Shown piece by piece: positions 1-8,143 of a stretch of DNA of 13,414 bases. How positions within the stretch are numbered: position 1 is the first letter of the stretch; each line of letters starts with the position of its first letter. The stretch is from Anaerolineae bacterium (GTDB lineage: Bacteria > Chloroflexota > Anaerolineae > DUEN01): assembly GCA_021159845.1 (NCBI GenBank), contig JAGHDS010000142.1:1-13414 (forward strand), written 5' to 3'. Under the pieces are notes generated by a model, which saw only the letters and a list, made by a program, of their open reading frames with translations, was not told the DNA's origin and searched no databases. Made by a program: the position numbers and the translations under genes.

Positions 1-1243
1 CTGCATCCACCCAGGCCTGCCAGGGATCGGGATTCGCGTCCCAGCCCGGGGGCAACCTGTCGACAGAAAGCATTTCTGCACTGATCTGCCAGCCGTTGGA
101 GAGCGCGGTTATGCCGGGGCATTGCAACGGGCTTGGCTCGTCGATCTGGGGGCCGGGCAGTTGGGGCTTCGCACCTTCGTCGGCGATCTCGATCCGATCG
201 TAGTCCACACGGAGCATGAGCCCGCGGGGTAACGTGGCCTGGGCGCCGGTTCCCCCATCGCGCGCCACGCGTAGCGCCTGCTCGATATGGACGAAGTTGA
301 TGTCCCTCAACGTCCAGCGCAGCCGGCGGACGGCCTCGCGTATCGTGGCACGCTGCAACCCCCGCGGCAGCGCCCGCCATGCGGCCAGATCGAACGCGAT
401 ACCACCTGTCGGCGAAGGACGTTCCACGCGGGCCCACGCGTCGGCCATAGCCGCCCGCAGGATCTCGTAGTCATCGGCCATCACCGCGGCCGAATGTCGC
501 AGGATCTGCCGAATCCCGGGATTGTAGGTCTCCAACAACGGCAACAGCTCGTGGCGCAGCCGGTTGCGATAATACGTCGTGTCCAGGTTTGACCGATCGA
601 ATCGGGGCCTGAGGCCGTGTTCGGCGCAGTAGGCCTCGATCTCCGCGCGGGGGACATCCAACAGTGGTCGGACCAGCCACCGCGGGTAGTCGCGCTCCTG
701 AGGGCGGGTGGCACGCTGCCCGCGAAGCTCGCGTTCCAACGGCTCGAGCAGGCGGTAGTCGCCCCAGCGGGTCTTGTACAACATGCCGCGCAAGCCCGCG
801 ATGCCAGCGCCGCGCAGGAAGTGCATGAGCACCGTCTCCGTCTGGTCGTCCGCGTTGTGGGCCACGGCGACGACCGGCGCCTTCGCTTGCTCGGCGATTT
901 GCCCCAGGAAGGCGTATCGGACGCGACGGGCCGTCTCCTCGATGGCGATACCGTAACGGCGGGCCAGCGCGGGCACGTCCTGACGCTCAAGCTCGCATGG
1001 AAGCCCCCATTGCTGAGCGATCCGGCGGACGAATTCGGCGTCGGCGTCGGCATCAGCGCCGCGGATCTCGTGGTGGAGGTGAGCCACGATCAGATCAACG
1101 CCTAGCTCCGGGGCGAGCGAGTGCAGCACGTGGAGAAGACACAGAGAATCGGGGCCACCCGATACCCCCACAACAACCGTGTCGCCTGGGGCCATCAGCC
1201 CTTCCCGCTTAATGGTCTCTTGCACCTGTTGTAGCACATTCAT
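1..1243 (-). CDS. tilS: tRNA(Ile)-lysidine synthase TilS (3' end cut by window edge)
   Basis: TilS is a cytoplasmic enzyme that uses ATP and lysine to convert the wobble C of the CAU anticodon of tRNA-Ile to lysidine, so that the tRNA reads AUA. The frame is open from the ATG at 1243 to the left edge: 414 residues are visible and the C-terminal end is missing. Visible motifs are the PP-loop SGGPDS (residues 28-33), VAHLHHEIRG (53-62), VAHNADDQTET (127-137), the glycine-rich RGAGIAGLRGM (144-154) and RSNLDTTYYRNRLRHELLP (217-235). Together these are diagnostic of the N-terminal N-type ATP pyrophosphatase domain; the TilS linker and part of the C-terminal domain follow. The ATG at 1243 has no Shine-Dalgarno sequence, and an extended -10 ends only six bases upstream of it, so the mRNA may be leaderless. 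The gene is divergent from mreB. The family assignment is firm; only the missing end is unknown. Confidence 0.96.
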   Translation of the reverse strand, partial: MNVLQQVQETIKREGLMAPGDTVVVGVSGGPDSLCLLHVLHSLAPELGVDLIVAHLHHEIRGADADADAEFVRRIAQQWGLPCELERQDVPALARRYGIAIEETARRVRYAFLGQIAEQAKAPVVAVAHNADDQTETVLMHFLRGAGIAGLRGMLYKTRWGDYRLLEPLERELRGQRATRPQERDYPRWLVRPLLDVPRAEIEAYCAEHGLRPRFDRSNLDTTYYRNRLRHELLPLLETYNPGIRQILRHSAAVMADDYEILRAAMADAWARVERPSPTGGIAFDLAAWRALPRGLQRATIREAVRRLRWTLRDINFVHIEQALRVARDGGTGAQATLPRGLMLRVDYDRIEIADEGAKPQLPGPQIDEPSPLQCPGITALSNGWQISAEMLSVDRLPPGWDANPDPWQAWVDA

Positions 1244-1249
1244 GATGCC

Positions 1250-1258
1250 ATTATACCA
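1250..1258 (-). promoter_or_regulatory. Extended -10 promoter for tilS, probably giving a leaderless mRNA
   Basis: Read on the minus strand this is TGGTATAAT: a perfect TATAAT (1255 to 1250) with the TG of an extended -10. No good -35 is visible at the usual distance, which extended -10 promoters tolerate. With a six-base discriminator, transcription would begin at about 1243, the A of the tilS ATG. A short palindrome, TGGCC-A-GGCCA (1263-1273), lies in the spacer just upstream and could be an operator, but that is speculation. Confidence 0.6.
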
Positions 1259-1292
1259 CGAATGGCCAGGCCACTCTAACTGGCGGCAGCTG

Positions 1293-1312
1293 GTAAGTAT
1301 TCACCGTTAGGG
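1293..1312 (+). repeat. Copy A of a 20-base motif shared by two intergenic spacers
   Basis: This 20-base stretch (core TTCACCGTT) matches 8321-8340 at 17 of 20 positions in the same orientation. Both copies are intergenic, here between tilS and mreB. The similarity does not extend clearly beyond the 20 bases. It may be a remnant of a dispersed repeat; two copies cannot show that. Confidence 0.4.
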
Positions 1313-1383
1313 AAGGATGGGGCTTCGTGGACTGATCAACGCCTGTGCGTCGTCCCAGCGCCTTTTGGGGCGCCTCGGTCATG

Positions 1384-1392
1384 TGGTATAAT
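1384..1392 (+). promoter_or_regulatory. Extended -10 promoter for the mreBCD-mrdA-rodA operon
   Basis: TGGTATAAT combines a perfect -10 hexamer (1387-1392) with an upstream TG. It is the same nine bases as the tilS promoter in the opposite orientation. The best -35 candidate is TTGGGG (1365-1370, 16-base spacer), which is weak and lies across a small GC hairpin (1358-1373). Transcription would start near 1399, leaving a leader of about 80 bases before mreB. This is the only good promoter seen for the five-gene operon. Confidence 0.6.
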
Positions 1393-1460
1393 CCGTGAGG
1401 ACTACGGCCGATCACAGGGAGGGCCCGTTGGCCGCTGAGGGTAGACGACGAACCGAGGAA

Positions 1461-1473
1461 GGGAGGAAAAGGA
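1461..1473 (+). promoter_or_regulatory. Ribosome-binding site that fixes the mreB GTG start
   Basis: A purine-rich tract (GGGAGGAAAAGGA) sits six bases before the GTG at 1480. It supports GTG as the start. That start also gives the short hydrophobic N-terminus expected of MreB. Confidence 0.6.
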
Positions 1474-1479
1474 TATAGC

Positions 1480-2544
1480 GTGTTTAACCCATTGAATTGG
1501 TTGCTTGGCTTGTTTTCTCTGGACATTGGCATCGACCTGGGGACGGCGAACACGCTGGTCCACGTCAAGGGACAGGGCATCGTCATCAATGAGCCCTCGG
1601 TGGTCGCGATCGATACCCGGAAGAAGAACCGGGTGGTGGCGATTGGTGCGGAGGCCAAGGAGATGGTGGGCCGTACCCCTGCTCACATCGTCGCCATTCG
1701 CCCTCTGCGAGATGGCGTTATCTCGGACTTCGATGTAACGGAGCAGATGCTCCATTACTTCATTCATAAAGTGCACGAACAAAATCTTCTGAGTGTGCCG
1801 CGACCGCGAGTGGTGGTCGGCATTCCCAGCGGCGTGACTGAGGTGGAGAAACGCGCTGTGCACGACGCTGCGATCAGCGCCGGGGCAAGGGAGGCCGGCC
1901 TGGTGGAGGAGCCGATGGCTGCGGCGATCGGCGCCGGACTTCCGGTGACCGAATCTATCGGCAGCATGATCGTGGATATCGGCGGCGGCACCACGGAGGT
2001 GGCCGTAATTGCCCTGGGAGGGATCGTGGTCGCCCGATCCATCCGCGTGGCCGGGGATGAGATGGACGAAGATATCATCAATTATGCTCGTCAGAAGTAT
2101 AACCTGCTGATCGGGCAGCGCATGGCCGAGCAGGCAAAGATCGCCGTTGGATCGGCCTACCCGCTGGAACAAGAGGAGATCATCACGTTGCGCGGGCGTA
2201 ATCTCGTCACCGGCTTGCCGGAGGCCATCGATGTGTCCAGCGTGGAGATACGCGAGGCGCTGAGTAACTCGGTCTCCGTGATCGTGGATACGGTACGTGA
2301 GGCGATCGACGAGACGCCGCCGGAGCTGATCGCCGATCTGATGGAACGCGGCATCGCGCTGGCTGGCGGCGGCGCGCTGTTGCGCAATCTGGACGTGCGG
2401 CTGAGCGAGGAGACGAAGATGCATGTTTACGTCGCTGAGGATCCGCTGACCTGCGTCGCCCGGGGTGCAGGCATGATCCTGGAGCGACCCGAGTATTACA
2501 GAGAGACGCTAACGACCCTCCAGCGCGGCAGCACGGTCCACTGA
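1480..2544 (+). CDS. mreB: Rod shape-determining protein MreB
   Basis: MreB is the bacterial actin homologue. It forms membrane-bound filaments in the cytoplasm that orient the wall-synthesis machinery during elongation. The 354-residue product is of normal family length and carries the actin-fold ATPase motifs in order: phosphate-1 DIGIDLGTANT (15-25), phosphate-2 DIGGGTT (166-172), and the adenosine motif GIALAGGGALLRN (291-303). The conserved VEEPMAAAIG (142-151) is also present. The first 13 residues (MFNPLNWLLGLFS) look like the amphipathic membrane-binding helix known in MreB. The start is GTG, supported by the upstream purine tract. The gene leads the operon and is followed eight bases later by mreC. 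A long open frame on the opposite strand is a coding shadow. Confidence 0.97.
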   Translation: MFNPLNWLLGLFSLDIGIDLGTANTLVHVKGQGIVINEPSVVAIDTRKKNRVVAIGAEAKEMVGRTPAHIVAIRPLRDGVISDFDVTEQMLHYFIHKVHEQNLLSVPRPRVVVGIPSGVTEVEKRAVHDAAISAGAREAGLVEEPMAAAIGAGLPVTESIGSMIVDIGGGTTEVAVIALGGIVVARSIRVAGDEMDEDIINYARQKYNLLIGQRMAEQAKIAVGSAYPLEQEEIITLRGRNLVTGLPEAIDVSSVEIREALSNSVSVIVDTVREAIDETPPELIADLMERGIALAGGGALLRNLDVRLSEETKMHVYVAEDPLTCVARGAGMILERPEYYRETLTTLQRGSTVH

Positions 2545-2552
2545 GTGAACCG

Positions 2553-3461
2553 ATGATGCGTAATCGTCCCATCTCGCAGCCCCTGGCCTGGACGGAAAAG
2601 GGCGCTTTTGTCAAGCGGCCGCGTAATCGCCTGGCATGGCTGGGCGGCTTTGTGGGGCTGAGCCTGCTCGTGATGGGACTGTATGCCGCCGGGTATTTGC
2701 GCCCGGCCCGAGAGCTCGTCTTGCAAGGATTGGCTCCCCTGCAAGGAGTGATCACCAGCGTGGATGAACAGGTTGGAGCGGCCGTGAAGACGGTACGCGA
2801 TCTGCGTACGCTGCGTCAGCGCAATGCGGAGCTGGAGCGACTCGTTGATAGCCTGGTCGTGGAGAACGTCCAGCTCAAAGAGATAGAGGCCGAGAACGCG
2901 AACCTGCGCAAGTTGTTGCATTTCGCTCAACGCCACCCGTTCCTGGAATTCCGCGGCGCGGAGGTAGTCGCCCGGGTGATCAGCCGGGATCCAACAAACC
3001 TATCCAATTATCTGCTGATCAACCTGGGACGTGAGCATGGCATTCGGGAGGGGATGCCGGTCGTCACGGAGCGCGGCCTGGTGGGCCGTATCAGCCAGGT
3101 GAACAAGACTACCAGCCAGGTGCTGTTAATCACCGACCCAGCCAGCGCCGTCAATGCGCTCATCCAAAGCTCCCGGCTGACGGGACTGGTGGAGGGACAG
3201 GCCGGTGGCGGCTTGGTTATGAATTACATTCCCCAGGATGCAACCGTAACACCCGGCGAGATCGTGATCACTTCCGGGCTGGGGGGGAATTTCCCCCGTA
3301 ATCTCGTCATTGGGCAGATCACGGCAGTTCATCAGCGCGATTACGAGATGTTCCAGAAAGCAGTTGTGCATCCCTCTGTGGACTTCAACCAGCTCGAGCA
3401 AGTGTTGGTCATCACCAACTTTGTCCCCATCGAGGGGGTTGAAGATCTCTTCAACCGGTAA
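2553..3461 (+). CDS. mreC: Rod shape-determining protein MreC
   Basis: MreC is a single-pass membrane protein that links MreB filaments to the PBP2/RodA synthase on the outer face and is known to activate PBP2. The 302 residues show a basic cytoplasmic N-terminus, one transmembrane helix (about 27-47) and a coiled coil (about 83-125, repeated LRxxNAEL/VEN-type heptads). The paired beta-domain region (about 130-290) contains the family hallmark SGLGGNFPRNLVIGQI (241-256). The ATG at 2553 (a second ATG lies at 2556) is eight bases past the mreB stop without a clear Shine-Dalgarno, so translation may be coupled to mreB. A slightly later start cannot be excluded. Confidence 0.95.
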   Translation: MMRNRPISQPLAWTEKGAFVKRPRNRLAWLGGFVGLSLLVMGLYAAGYLRPARELVLQGLAPLQGVITSVDEQVGAAVKTVRDLRTLRQRNAELERLVDSLVVENVQLKEIEAENANLRKLLHFAQRHPFLEFRGAEVVARVISRDPTNLSNYLLINLGREHGIREGMPVVTERGLVGRISQVNKTTSQVLLITDPASAVNALIQSSRLTGLVEGQAGGGLVMNYIPQDATVTPGEIVITSGLGGNFPRNLVIGQITAVHQRDYEMFQKAVVHPSVDFNQLEQVLVITNFVPIEGVEDLFNR

Positions 3462-3479
3462 CCGGGGTCGGGGCGCTTC

Positions 3480-3980
3480 ATGACTCCTTTCCTCTTCGTT
3501 CCTTTGCTCGGCGTACTGACGATACTGCAGGCCACGCTCTTCGCTCATATCACCTTGTTGGGCGTGCATCCTGATCTCGTCCTGCTGGCAGTGGTGAGCT
3601 GGACGCTGTTGCGTGGCCTGGGAGAGGGCCTTGCCTGGGCCTTTGTAGGCGGGCTTTGGATCGACCTGCTCTCTGGCGGCCCTTTCGGCCTCTCCGCCCT
3701 GACGTTAGTTCTGGTGGCTTTCCTGGTGAGTTTCCTGGAGGCAAACCTATTCCGCGAGCACATCGTGTTGGTGATGTTGATCATCATCGGGGCAGGGATC
3801 GCTCGCGATGCGTTATATCTCGGCTTCCTGCGAATGATCGGCCAGTCCACGGCCCCCGTGGACGCAATCTGGCGAGTTGTGATCCCCGCCGCGTTTTACA
3901 CCAGCCTGTTGGCCCCGATCTTCTTCCCCATGATGCAGTGGCTGCACCGCGCGACGGGGCGGGAACGACTGGAGTGGTAA
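3480..3980 (+). CDS. mreD: Rod shape-determining membrane protein MreD
   Basis: MreD is a small integral membrane protein of the elongasome that partners MreC. The 166-residue product is almost wholly hydrophobic, with about five predicted membrane helices (near 1-20, 28-45, 50-72, 75-95 and 130-155). It has the family's GGLWIDLLSGGPFGLSAL segment (58-75), which resembles the conserved G-x-x-x-D-x-x-x-x-x-P-F/L-G-x-x-A motif. It lies 18 bases after mreC and four bases before mrdA, its usual place. Sequence identity in this family is low, so the assignment leans on topology, the GG..D....PFG segment and position. Confidence 0.92.
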   Translation: MTPFLFVPLLGVLTILQATLFAHITLLGVHPDLVLLAVVSWTLLRGLGEGLAWAFVGGLWIDLLSGGPFGLSALTLVLVAFLVSFLEANLFREHIVLVMLIIIGAGIARDALYLGFLRMIGQSTAPVDAIWRVVIPAAFYTSLLAPIFFPMMQWLHRATGRERLEW

Positions 3981-3984
3981 GGCT

Positions 3985-5976
3985 ATGAGGCAAGAGCAGG
4001 GCGCACCGCGTATCCGCTTGGTCCTCTATCGGATCGTCATCGTCATCGCCTTCCTACTCATGGCCGGGCAGCTTTGGAGGCTGCAGATCCAGCATGGCAT
4101 GACGTATCGGATGTTGGCTGATCGCAATCGCTTCCGCCGGGTGACCATCCCAGGCCCGCGTGGTGTGATCTACGATCGATATGGTCGTATACTGGCTCGC
4201 AACCGCCCCTCTTTCACCGTGGCTATTATCCCGGCCGACCTGCCCAACGACGAAGATAAAGCCGATGCGGTCATTCATCGCTTGGCCAAACTTCTGAGGG
4301 CACCAGCCAAGCCGAGCTCTGGAGAAACCTTGCTCCCCGTTATCAGCGACATACTCCCGCGTTTCCGCCTGCTTCTCTCCGAGCAGGAGATGCGCGACCA
4401 CGTAGAACAAGCCCGGCTGGGGAGCGCCTATCGGCCGATCCCCGTGGCAACCCAGGTGGATCGAGACCTGGCTTTTCAGATCGAGGAAATACGTTACACC
4501 CTACCGGGAGTGCACTTGATCGTCGAGCCGATTCGCGAATACATCGCCGGGCCTTTGACAGCCCACATTCTAGGATATATGGGACCGATCCCCCCCGACC
4601 AGAGCCAGGCGTATGCCCAGAAAGGGTACGAGCCAGATGATCTGGTGGGATTGACAGGCTTGGAGTACACATATGAGCAGGACCTGCGCGGGCGGGCAGG
4701 CAGCCGCTACATCGAGGTGGACGTCTTCGGCCGCGAGGTGAGGACAGTAGCTGAGGTAGCTGCCTCTGTGCCAGGGCACAACCTGACATTGACCGTTGAT
4801 CTGGCCCTGCAGGCGGCTATGGAGTCAGCGTTGCGTAAAGGATTGGAGCGAGCAGAATCCAAATCCGGGGTGGCCATCGCCATGAACCCGAAGACGGGAG
4901 AGATTCTGGGGATGGTCAGCCTGCCCTCATATGACGATAATCTCTTCGCCCGAGGCATCAGCAAAGAGGAATACGCAGCGCTGCTGAACGATCCCAATCA
5001 CCCTCTGGTGAACCACGCCATCAGCAGCCTCTATCCCCCTGGCTCCACCTTCAAGATCATCCCGGCTGCCGGGGCATTGGAGGAAGGGGTCATCACCCCG
5101 AAGACGATCATCCACGATGATGGGGTCATTTGGCTGCCTAACCAGTACTTCCCAAACGACCCTTCCCAGGCTCAGCCATTCTACTGCTGGATCCACAAGT
5201 ATGGTCATGGTCACGGTGATCTCAATGTCACGAGCGCGTTGGCTGTCTCCTGTGATGTTTTCTTCTACATCGTGGCTGGCGGCTATAAGGATTTCCGGGG
5301 ACTGGGGGAGGAACTCTTAGCATACTATGCCCATGAGTTTGGTCTGGGGGAATTGACCGGCATCGACCTGCCAGCCGAGAATCCTGGGCTGATCCCGGAC
5401 TCTCGCTGGAAACGCATCACGCTAGGGGAAACGTGGGTCACAGGCGATACGTACAACATGGCGATCGGGCAGGGATTTGTGTTGGCCACACCTCTGCAGA
5501 TCCTCAACGCCACCGCCGCCGTAGCCAATGGGGGATATCTGTATCGCCCACAACTGGTCTACCGGATCACGGATGCTGAAGGGCGTGTCCTGCGTGAGTT
5601 CCAGCCGTATCTTATCCGCAAGCTTCCCGTCGACCCCAAGAACCTGGAGATCGTGCGTCGAGGAATGTATGGTGCCGTACACTGGCCAGGTGGCACGGCC
5701 CATCGGGCGAACGTGCCGGGGTTGGAAGTGGCTGGGAAAACGGGGACGGCGGAGTTCCCCGGCAAGCGGGACGCCAAGGGGAACTTGCCCACCCACGCGT
5801 GGTTCACCGCCTTCGCCCCATACCAGGATCCGCAGATCGCCGTAGTCGTCTTCATCGAAGGAGGCGGTGAGGGATCAGAGGTAGCGGCCCCGGTGGCCGC
5901 CGATATCTTGAAGGCCTACTTCCACCCGTCGACATCACGCAGCCCTGTGGAGTCGGAGGGCAATCCCCATGAATAA
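3985..5976 (+). CDS. mrdA: Penicillin-binding protein 2 (peptidoglycan D,D-transpeptidase)
   Basis: This is the class B PBP of the elongasome. It cross-links peptidoglycan outside the membrane with glycan strands made by RodA. The 663 residues comprise a short cytoplasmic end, a membrane anchor (about 13-31) and a pedestal domain beginning with PGPRGVIYDRYGRILARN (57-74). The transpeptidase domain follows, with all three active-site motifs: SxxK as STFK (354-357, nucleophile Ser354), SCD (422-424, the form usual in PBP2) and KTGT (585-588). Length is normal. The ATG at 3985 follows the mreD stop by four bases, with GGAG at 3971 inside mreD. The stop overlaps the rodA start by eight bases, consistent with coupled production of the two partners. 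Confidence 0.97.
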   Translation: MRQEQGAPRIRLVLYRIVIVIAFLLMAGQLWRLQIQHGMTYRMLADRNRFRRVTIPGPRGVIYDRYGRILARNRPSFTVAIIPADLPNDEDKADAVIHRLAKLLRAPAKPSSGETLLPVISDILPRFRLLLSEQEMRDHVEQARLGSAYRPIPVATQVDRDLAFQIEEIRYTLPGVHLIVEPIREYIAGPLTAHILGYMGPIPPDQSQAYAQKGYEPDDLVGLTGLEYTYEQDLRGRAGSRYIEVDVFGREVRTVAEVAASVPGHNLTLTVDLALQAAMESALRKGLERAESKSGVAIAMNPKTGEILGMVSLPSYDDNLFARGISKEEYAALLNDPNHPLVNHAISSLYPPGSTFKIIPAAGALEEGVITPKTIIHDDGVIWLPNQYFPNDPSQAQPFYCWIHKYGHGHGDLNVTSALAVSCDVFFYIVAGGYKDFRGLGEELLAYYAHEFGLGELTGIDLPAENPGLIPDSRWKRITLGETWVTGDTYNMAIGQGFVLATPLQILNATAAVANGGYLYRPQLVYRITDAEGRVLREFQPYLIRKLPVDPKNLEIVRRGMYGAVHWPGGTAHRANVPGLEVAGKTGTAEFPGKRDAKGNLPTHAWFTAFAPYQDPQIAVVVFIEGGGEGSEVAAPVAADILKAYFHPSTSRSPVESEGNPHE

Positions 5977-7069
5977 GCGGCGCATGTGGAGCGATTTCGA
6001 CTTCGTGTTATTGATCTCCGTGCTTCTCCTCATCGCCTACGGCGTCGCCATGATCCACTCGACGACTATGAACAGCCCCGGGCTGGCTGCACTACATCTT
6101 CCCAGACGACAAATCATCTATGGAGCCGTAGGCAGCATTGCCATGCTGGTATTGGCAATCGTGGACTATCGGGTATTGAGCAGCCTTCAGAAGCCGCTGT
6201 ACCTGGCGCTGCTCCTTCTGCTGACTGCTGTGGATGCCATCGGATTCACCGCTGGGGGCGCACAGCGGTGGATTAGTCTGGGAGTGTTCCCCATCCAGCC
6301 ATCCGAGCTGAGCAAGATATTGGTCATTCTGACCATGGCACGTTATCTGGCAGATTACGAGGACCGGATGCACCGGCTACTCTACGTGGCTTTGGCGGTC
6401 CTCATTCTGGCACCACCGGTGATGCTGATCTACCTGGAGCCCGATTTTGGCACGGCTGTGGCCGTATTGATTGTCGGCGGGGCGATGATCCTGATGAGCC
6501 GGATGAGGCTGGTGCACATCGCAGGACTGGCGACAACAGGGATCATCGCGCTGCCCATTCTATGGATGTCTTTGAAGGACTACATGCGGGCACGAGTGCT
6601 ATTGTTCCTGCATCCGGAGAGCGATCTGGAGCACTACTATAACGTGTACCAGGCACTGATCAGCGTGGGATCCGGCGGGTGGCTGGGAAAAGGATACGGC
6701 CAGGGAACTCAGAGCCAATTGCATTTCCTGCGCGTGCGTCACACCGACTTCATCTTCTCCGTCATCGCCGAGGAGCTGGGCTTTGTGGGGGCTACCCTGT
6801 TAATGGTGCTGATCCTCGTCGTGTTGCTGCGCCTGATCCGCATAGCCGAACAGTCCCGTGATTCGCTGGGACGCTACATCGCGGTAGGGGTGGCGACGCT
6901 GATCTTCTTCCAAAGTGTGGTGAATATCGGCATGAACTTGCAACTGATGCCAGTGACTGGCATTCCACTTCCTTTCGTCAGTTACGGAGGCAGCTCACTG
7001 ATCACCATGCTGATGGGGATCGGCTTGGCGGAAAGCGTTGCGCTGCGACGGCACAAAATCGGGTTCTGA
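5969..7069 (+). CDS. rodA: Peptidoglycan glycosyltransferase RodA (SEDS family)
   Basis: RodA is the SEDS glycosyltransferase that polymerises lipid II into glycan strands in complex with PBP2. The 366-residue protein is polytopic, with about ten membrane helices. Signature segments are GGAQRWISLGVFPIQPSELSK (96-116), EPDFGTA (157-163), HTDFIFSVIAEELG (258-271) and NIGMNLQLMPVTGIPLPFVS (319-338) followed by YGGSS. Asp260 in the HTDF motif corresponds to the aspartate shown to be essential in characterised RodA proteins. The ATG lies inside the end of mrdA (the shared bases are ATGAATAA), with GGAGGG at 5955-5960. It is the last gene of the operon, and a strong hairpin follows. The PBP2 and HTDF context favours RodA over its paralogue FtsW. 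Confidence 0.96.
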   Translation: MNKRRMWSDFDFVLLISVLLLIAYGVAMIHSTTMNSPGLAALHLPRRQIIYGAVGSIAMLVLAIVDYRVLSSLQKPLYLALLLLLTAVDAIGFTAGGAQRWISLGVFPIQPSELSKILVILTMARYLADYEDRMHRLLYVALAVLILAPPVMLIYLEPDFGTAVAVLIVGGAMILMSRMRLVHIAGLATTGIIALPILWMSLKDYMRARVLLFLHPESDLEHYYNVYQALISVGSGGWLGKGYGQGTQSQLHFLRVRHTDFIFSVIAEELGFVGATLLMVLILVVLLRLIRIAEQSRDSLGRYIAVGVATLIFFQSVVNIGMNLQLMPVTGIPLPFVSYGGSSLITMLMGIGLAESVALRRHKIGF

Positions 7070-7096
7070 GAAGAACTTCCAGGGGTAGATTGAGGG

Positions 7097-7127
7097 ACAG
7101 GGGTAGCTGTAAGAGCTGCCCCTGTTT
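7097..7127 (+). terminator. Rho-independent terminator after rodA
   Basis: The hairpin has a 12-bp stem (7097-7108 with 7114-7125, one G-U pair), a five-base loop, and then TTT. It begins 27 bases after the rodA stop. The T run is short, but the stem is the strongest structure in the rodA/reductase gap. On the other strand no T tract follows, so it serves mainly the mre operon. Confidence 0.75.
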
Positions 7128-7168
7128 ATGCGCGGTCCAGCGATTCGGTTGGAAAAGGAAGAGCAGGC

Positions 7169-8143
7169 TTATCCCTGCTTCTCCTCGGTGCGGTCGGTGG
7201 CTGGTGGCGGCTCGATGGATAGCGCCGATATCTCCGCCCGCCACTCGGGCGTCATGGGGACATCCAATGCTTTCAGCGCAGGCTCCAGTTGTTCCAGGTT
7301 TCGCGCTCCGATAATGGGGGCCGTCACAGCCGGGTGAGACATCACCCACGCTATCGCCAATGAGACAGGGTGCACGCCGTGTTCCTGGGCGTGCTTCGTG
7401 AATCGCTCGGCGACCTCATAGTATACGGGGTCGCCATAGCGTTTCCGGTACATGTCATTTTCGACCAGCCTGCCCTGTTTAGGCCGTTGCCGGACGCCGT
7501 ACTTCCCCGTCAAGAGCCCCCCGCCGAGTGGGCTATAAGGCATCACCGCTAACCCCTCCGACAGGGCCAGCGGCAGAATCTCCACCTCGGCCTGGCGCTT
7601 CACAAGGTTGTACATCGGCTGGATGCATTCAAAGCGAGCTAGCCCCTCGCGCTCGGAGATGCCCAATGCCTTGGCAATCTGCCATGCCGCCCAATTGCTC
7701 ACCGCCGGGTAGAGGATCTTCCCCTGATGAACGAGGTCGTCTAACGCCCGTAGCGTCTCGTCCATAGGGGTATTGGGATCGGTGTGATGGACATAATAGA
7801 TGTCGATCCAGTCAGTGCCCAGCCGTCTCAGGCTATCCTCCACGGCCAGCATGATGTGACGACGGGAAAGCCCGCGTGCATTGATGTCATCTCCGACCGG
7901 CATACATACCTTAGATGCCAGCACGATCTCCTCGCGTTGGCCTTTGATGAGCTTACCCAATATCTCCTCGGAGCGGCCGTTAGCGTAGATATTCGCCGTG
8001 TCGAAGAAGTTGATCCCCACCTCGCGGCAACGGTGAAACATGGCTGCCGATGTCTGCTCATCCGCCTCCCGGCCGAAGGTCATGGTTCCCATACACAGGC
8101 GGGAGACCTGTACCCCAGTACGCCCCAGTGTCCGATATTCCAT
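7169..8143 (-). CDS. Aldo/keto reductase family oxidoreductase
   Basis: This is an NADPH-dependent cytoplasmic reductase of the aldo/keto reductase (TIM-barrel) superfamily. The 324-residue product opens with MEYRTLGRTGVQVSRLCMGT, typical of the YajO/tas-like bacterial subgroup. The catalytic tetrad is intact: Asp48, Tyr53 (in DTANIY), Lys78 (LASK) and His119 (YYVHH). Cofactor-binding segments SPLGGGLLTGKY (204-215) and IIGARNLEQL (277-286) are present. The frame could be read from an ATG at 8245. The start at 8143 is preferred because GGGGGAGGT (8147-8155) lies just before it, and because the family alignment begins there. The physiological substrate cannot be told from sequence. The gene is monocistronic, converging with rodA, and has no evident link to wall synthesis. 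Confidence 0.93.
   Translation of the reverse strand: MEYRTLGRTGVQVSRLCMGTMTFGREADEQTSAAMFHRCREVGINFFDTANIYANGRSEEILGKLIKGQREEIVLASKVCMPVGDDINARGLSRRHIMLAVEDSLRRLGTDWIDIYYVHHTDPNTPMDETLRALDDLVHQGKILYPAVSNWAAWQIAKALGISEREGLARFECIQPMYNLVKRQAEVEILPLALSEGLAVMPYSPLGGGLLTGKYGVRQRPKQGRLVENDMYRKRYGDPVYYEVAERFTKHAQEHGVHPVSLAIAWVMSHPAVTAPIIGARNLEQLEPALKALDVPMTPEWRAEISALSIEPPPATDRTEEKQG

Noticed and set aside
1402..2424. A 340-codon open frame antisense to mreB.
   Set aside because: Its product has no recognisable family and is rich in His, Arg and Asp, as expected for a shadow of a GC-rich gene. mreB on the other strand is complete and conserved.
7063..7076. A GTTCT-GAGA-AGAAC hairpin over the rodA stop.
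   Set aside because: Only five pairs and no T tract. The 12-bp hairpin 20 bases further on is the credible terminator.
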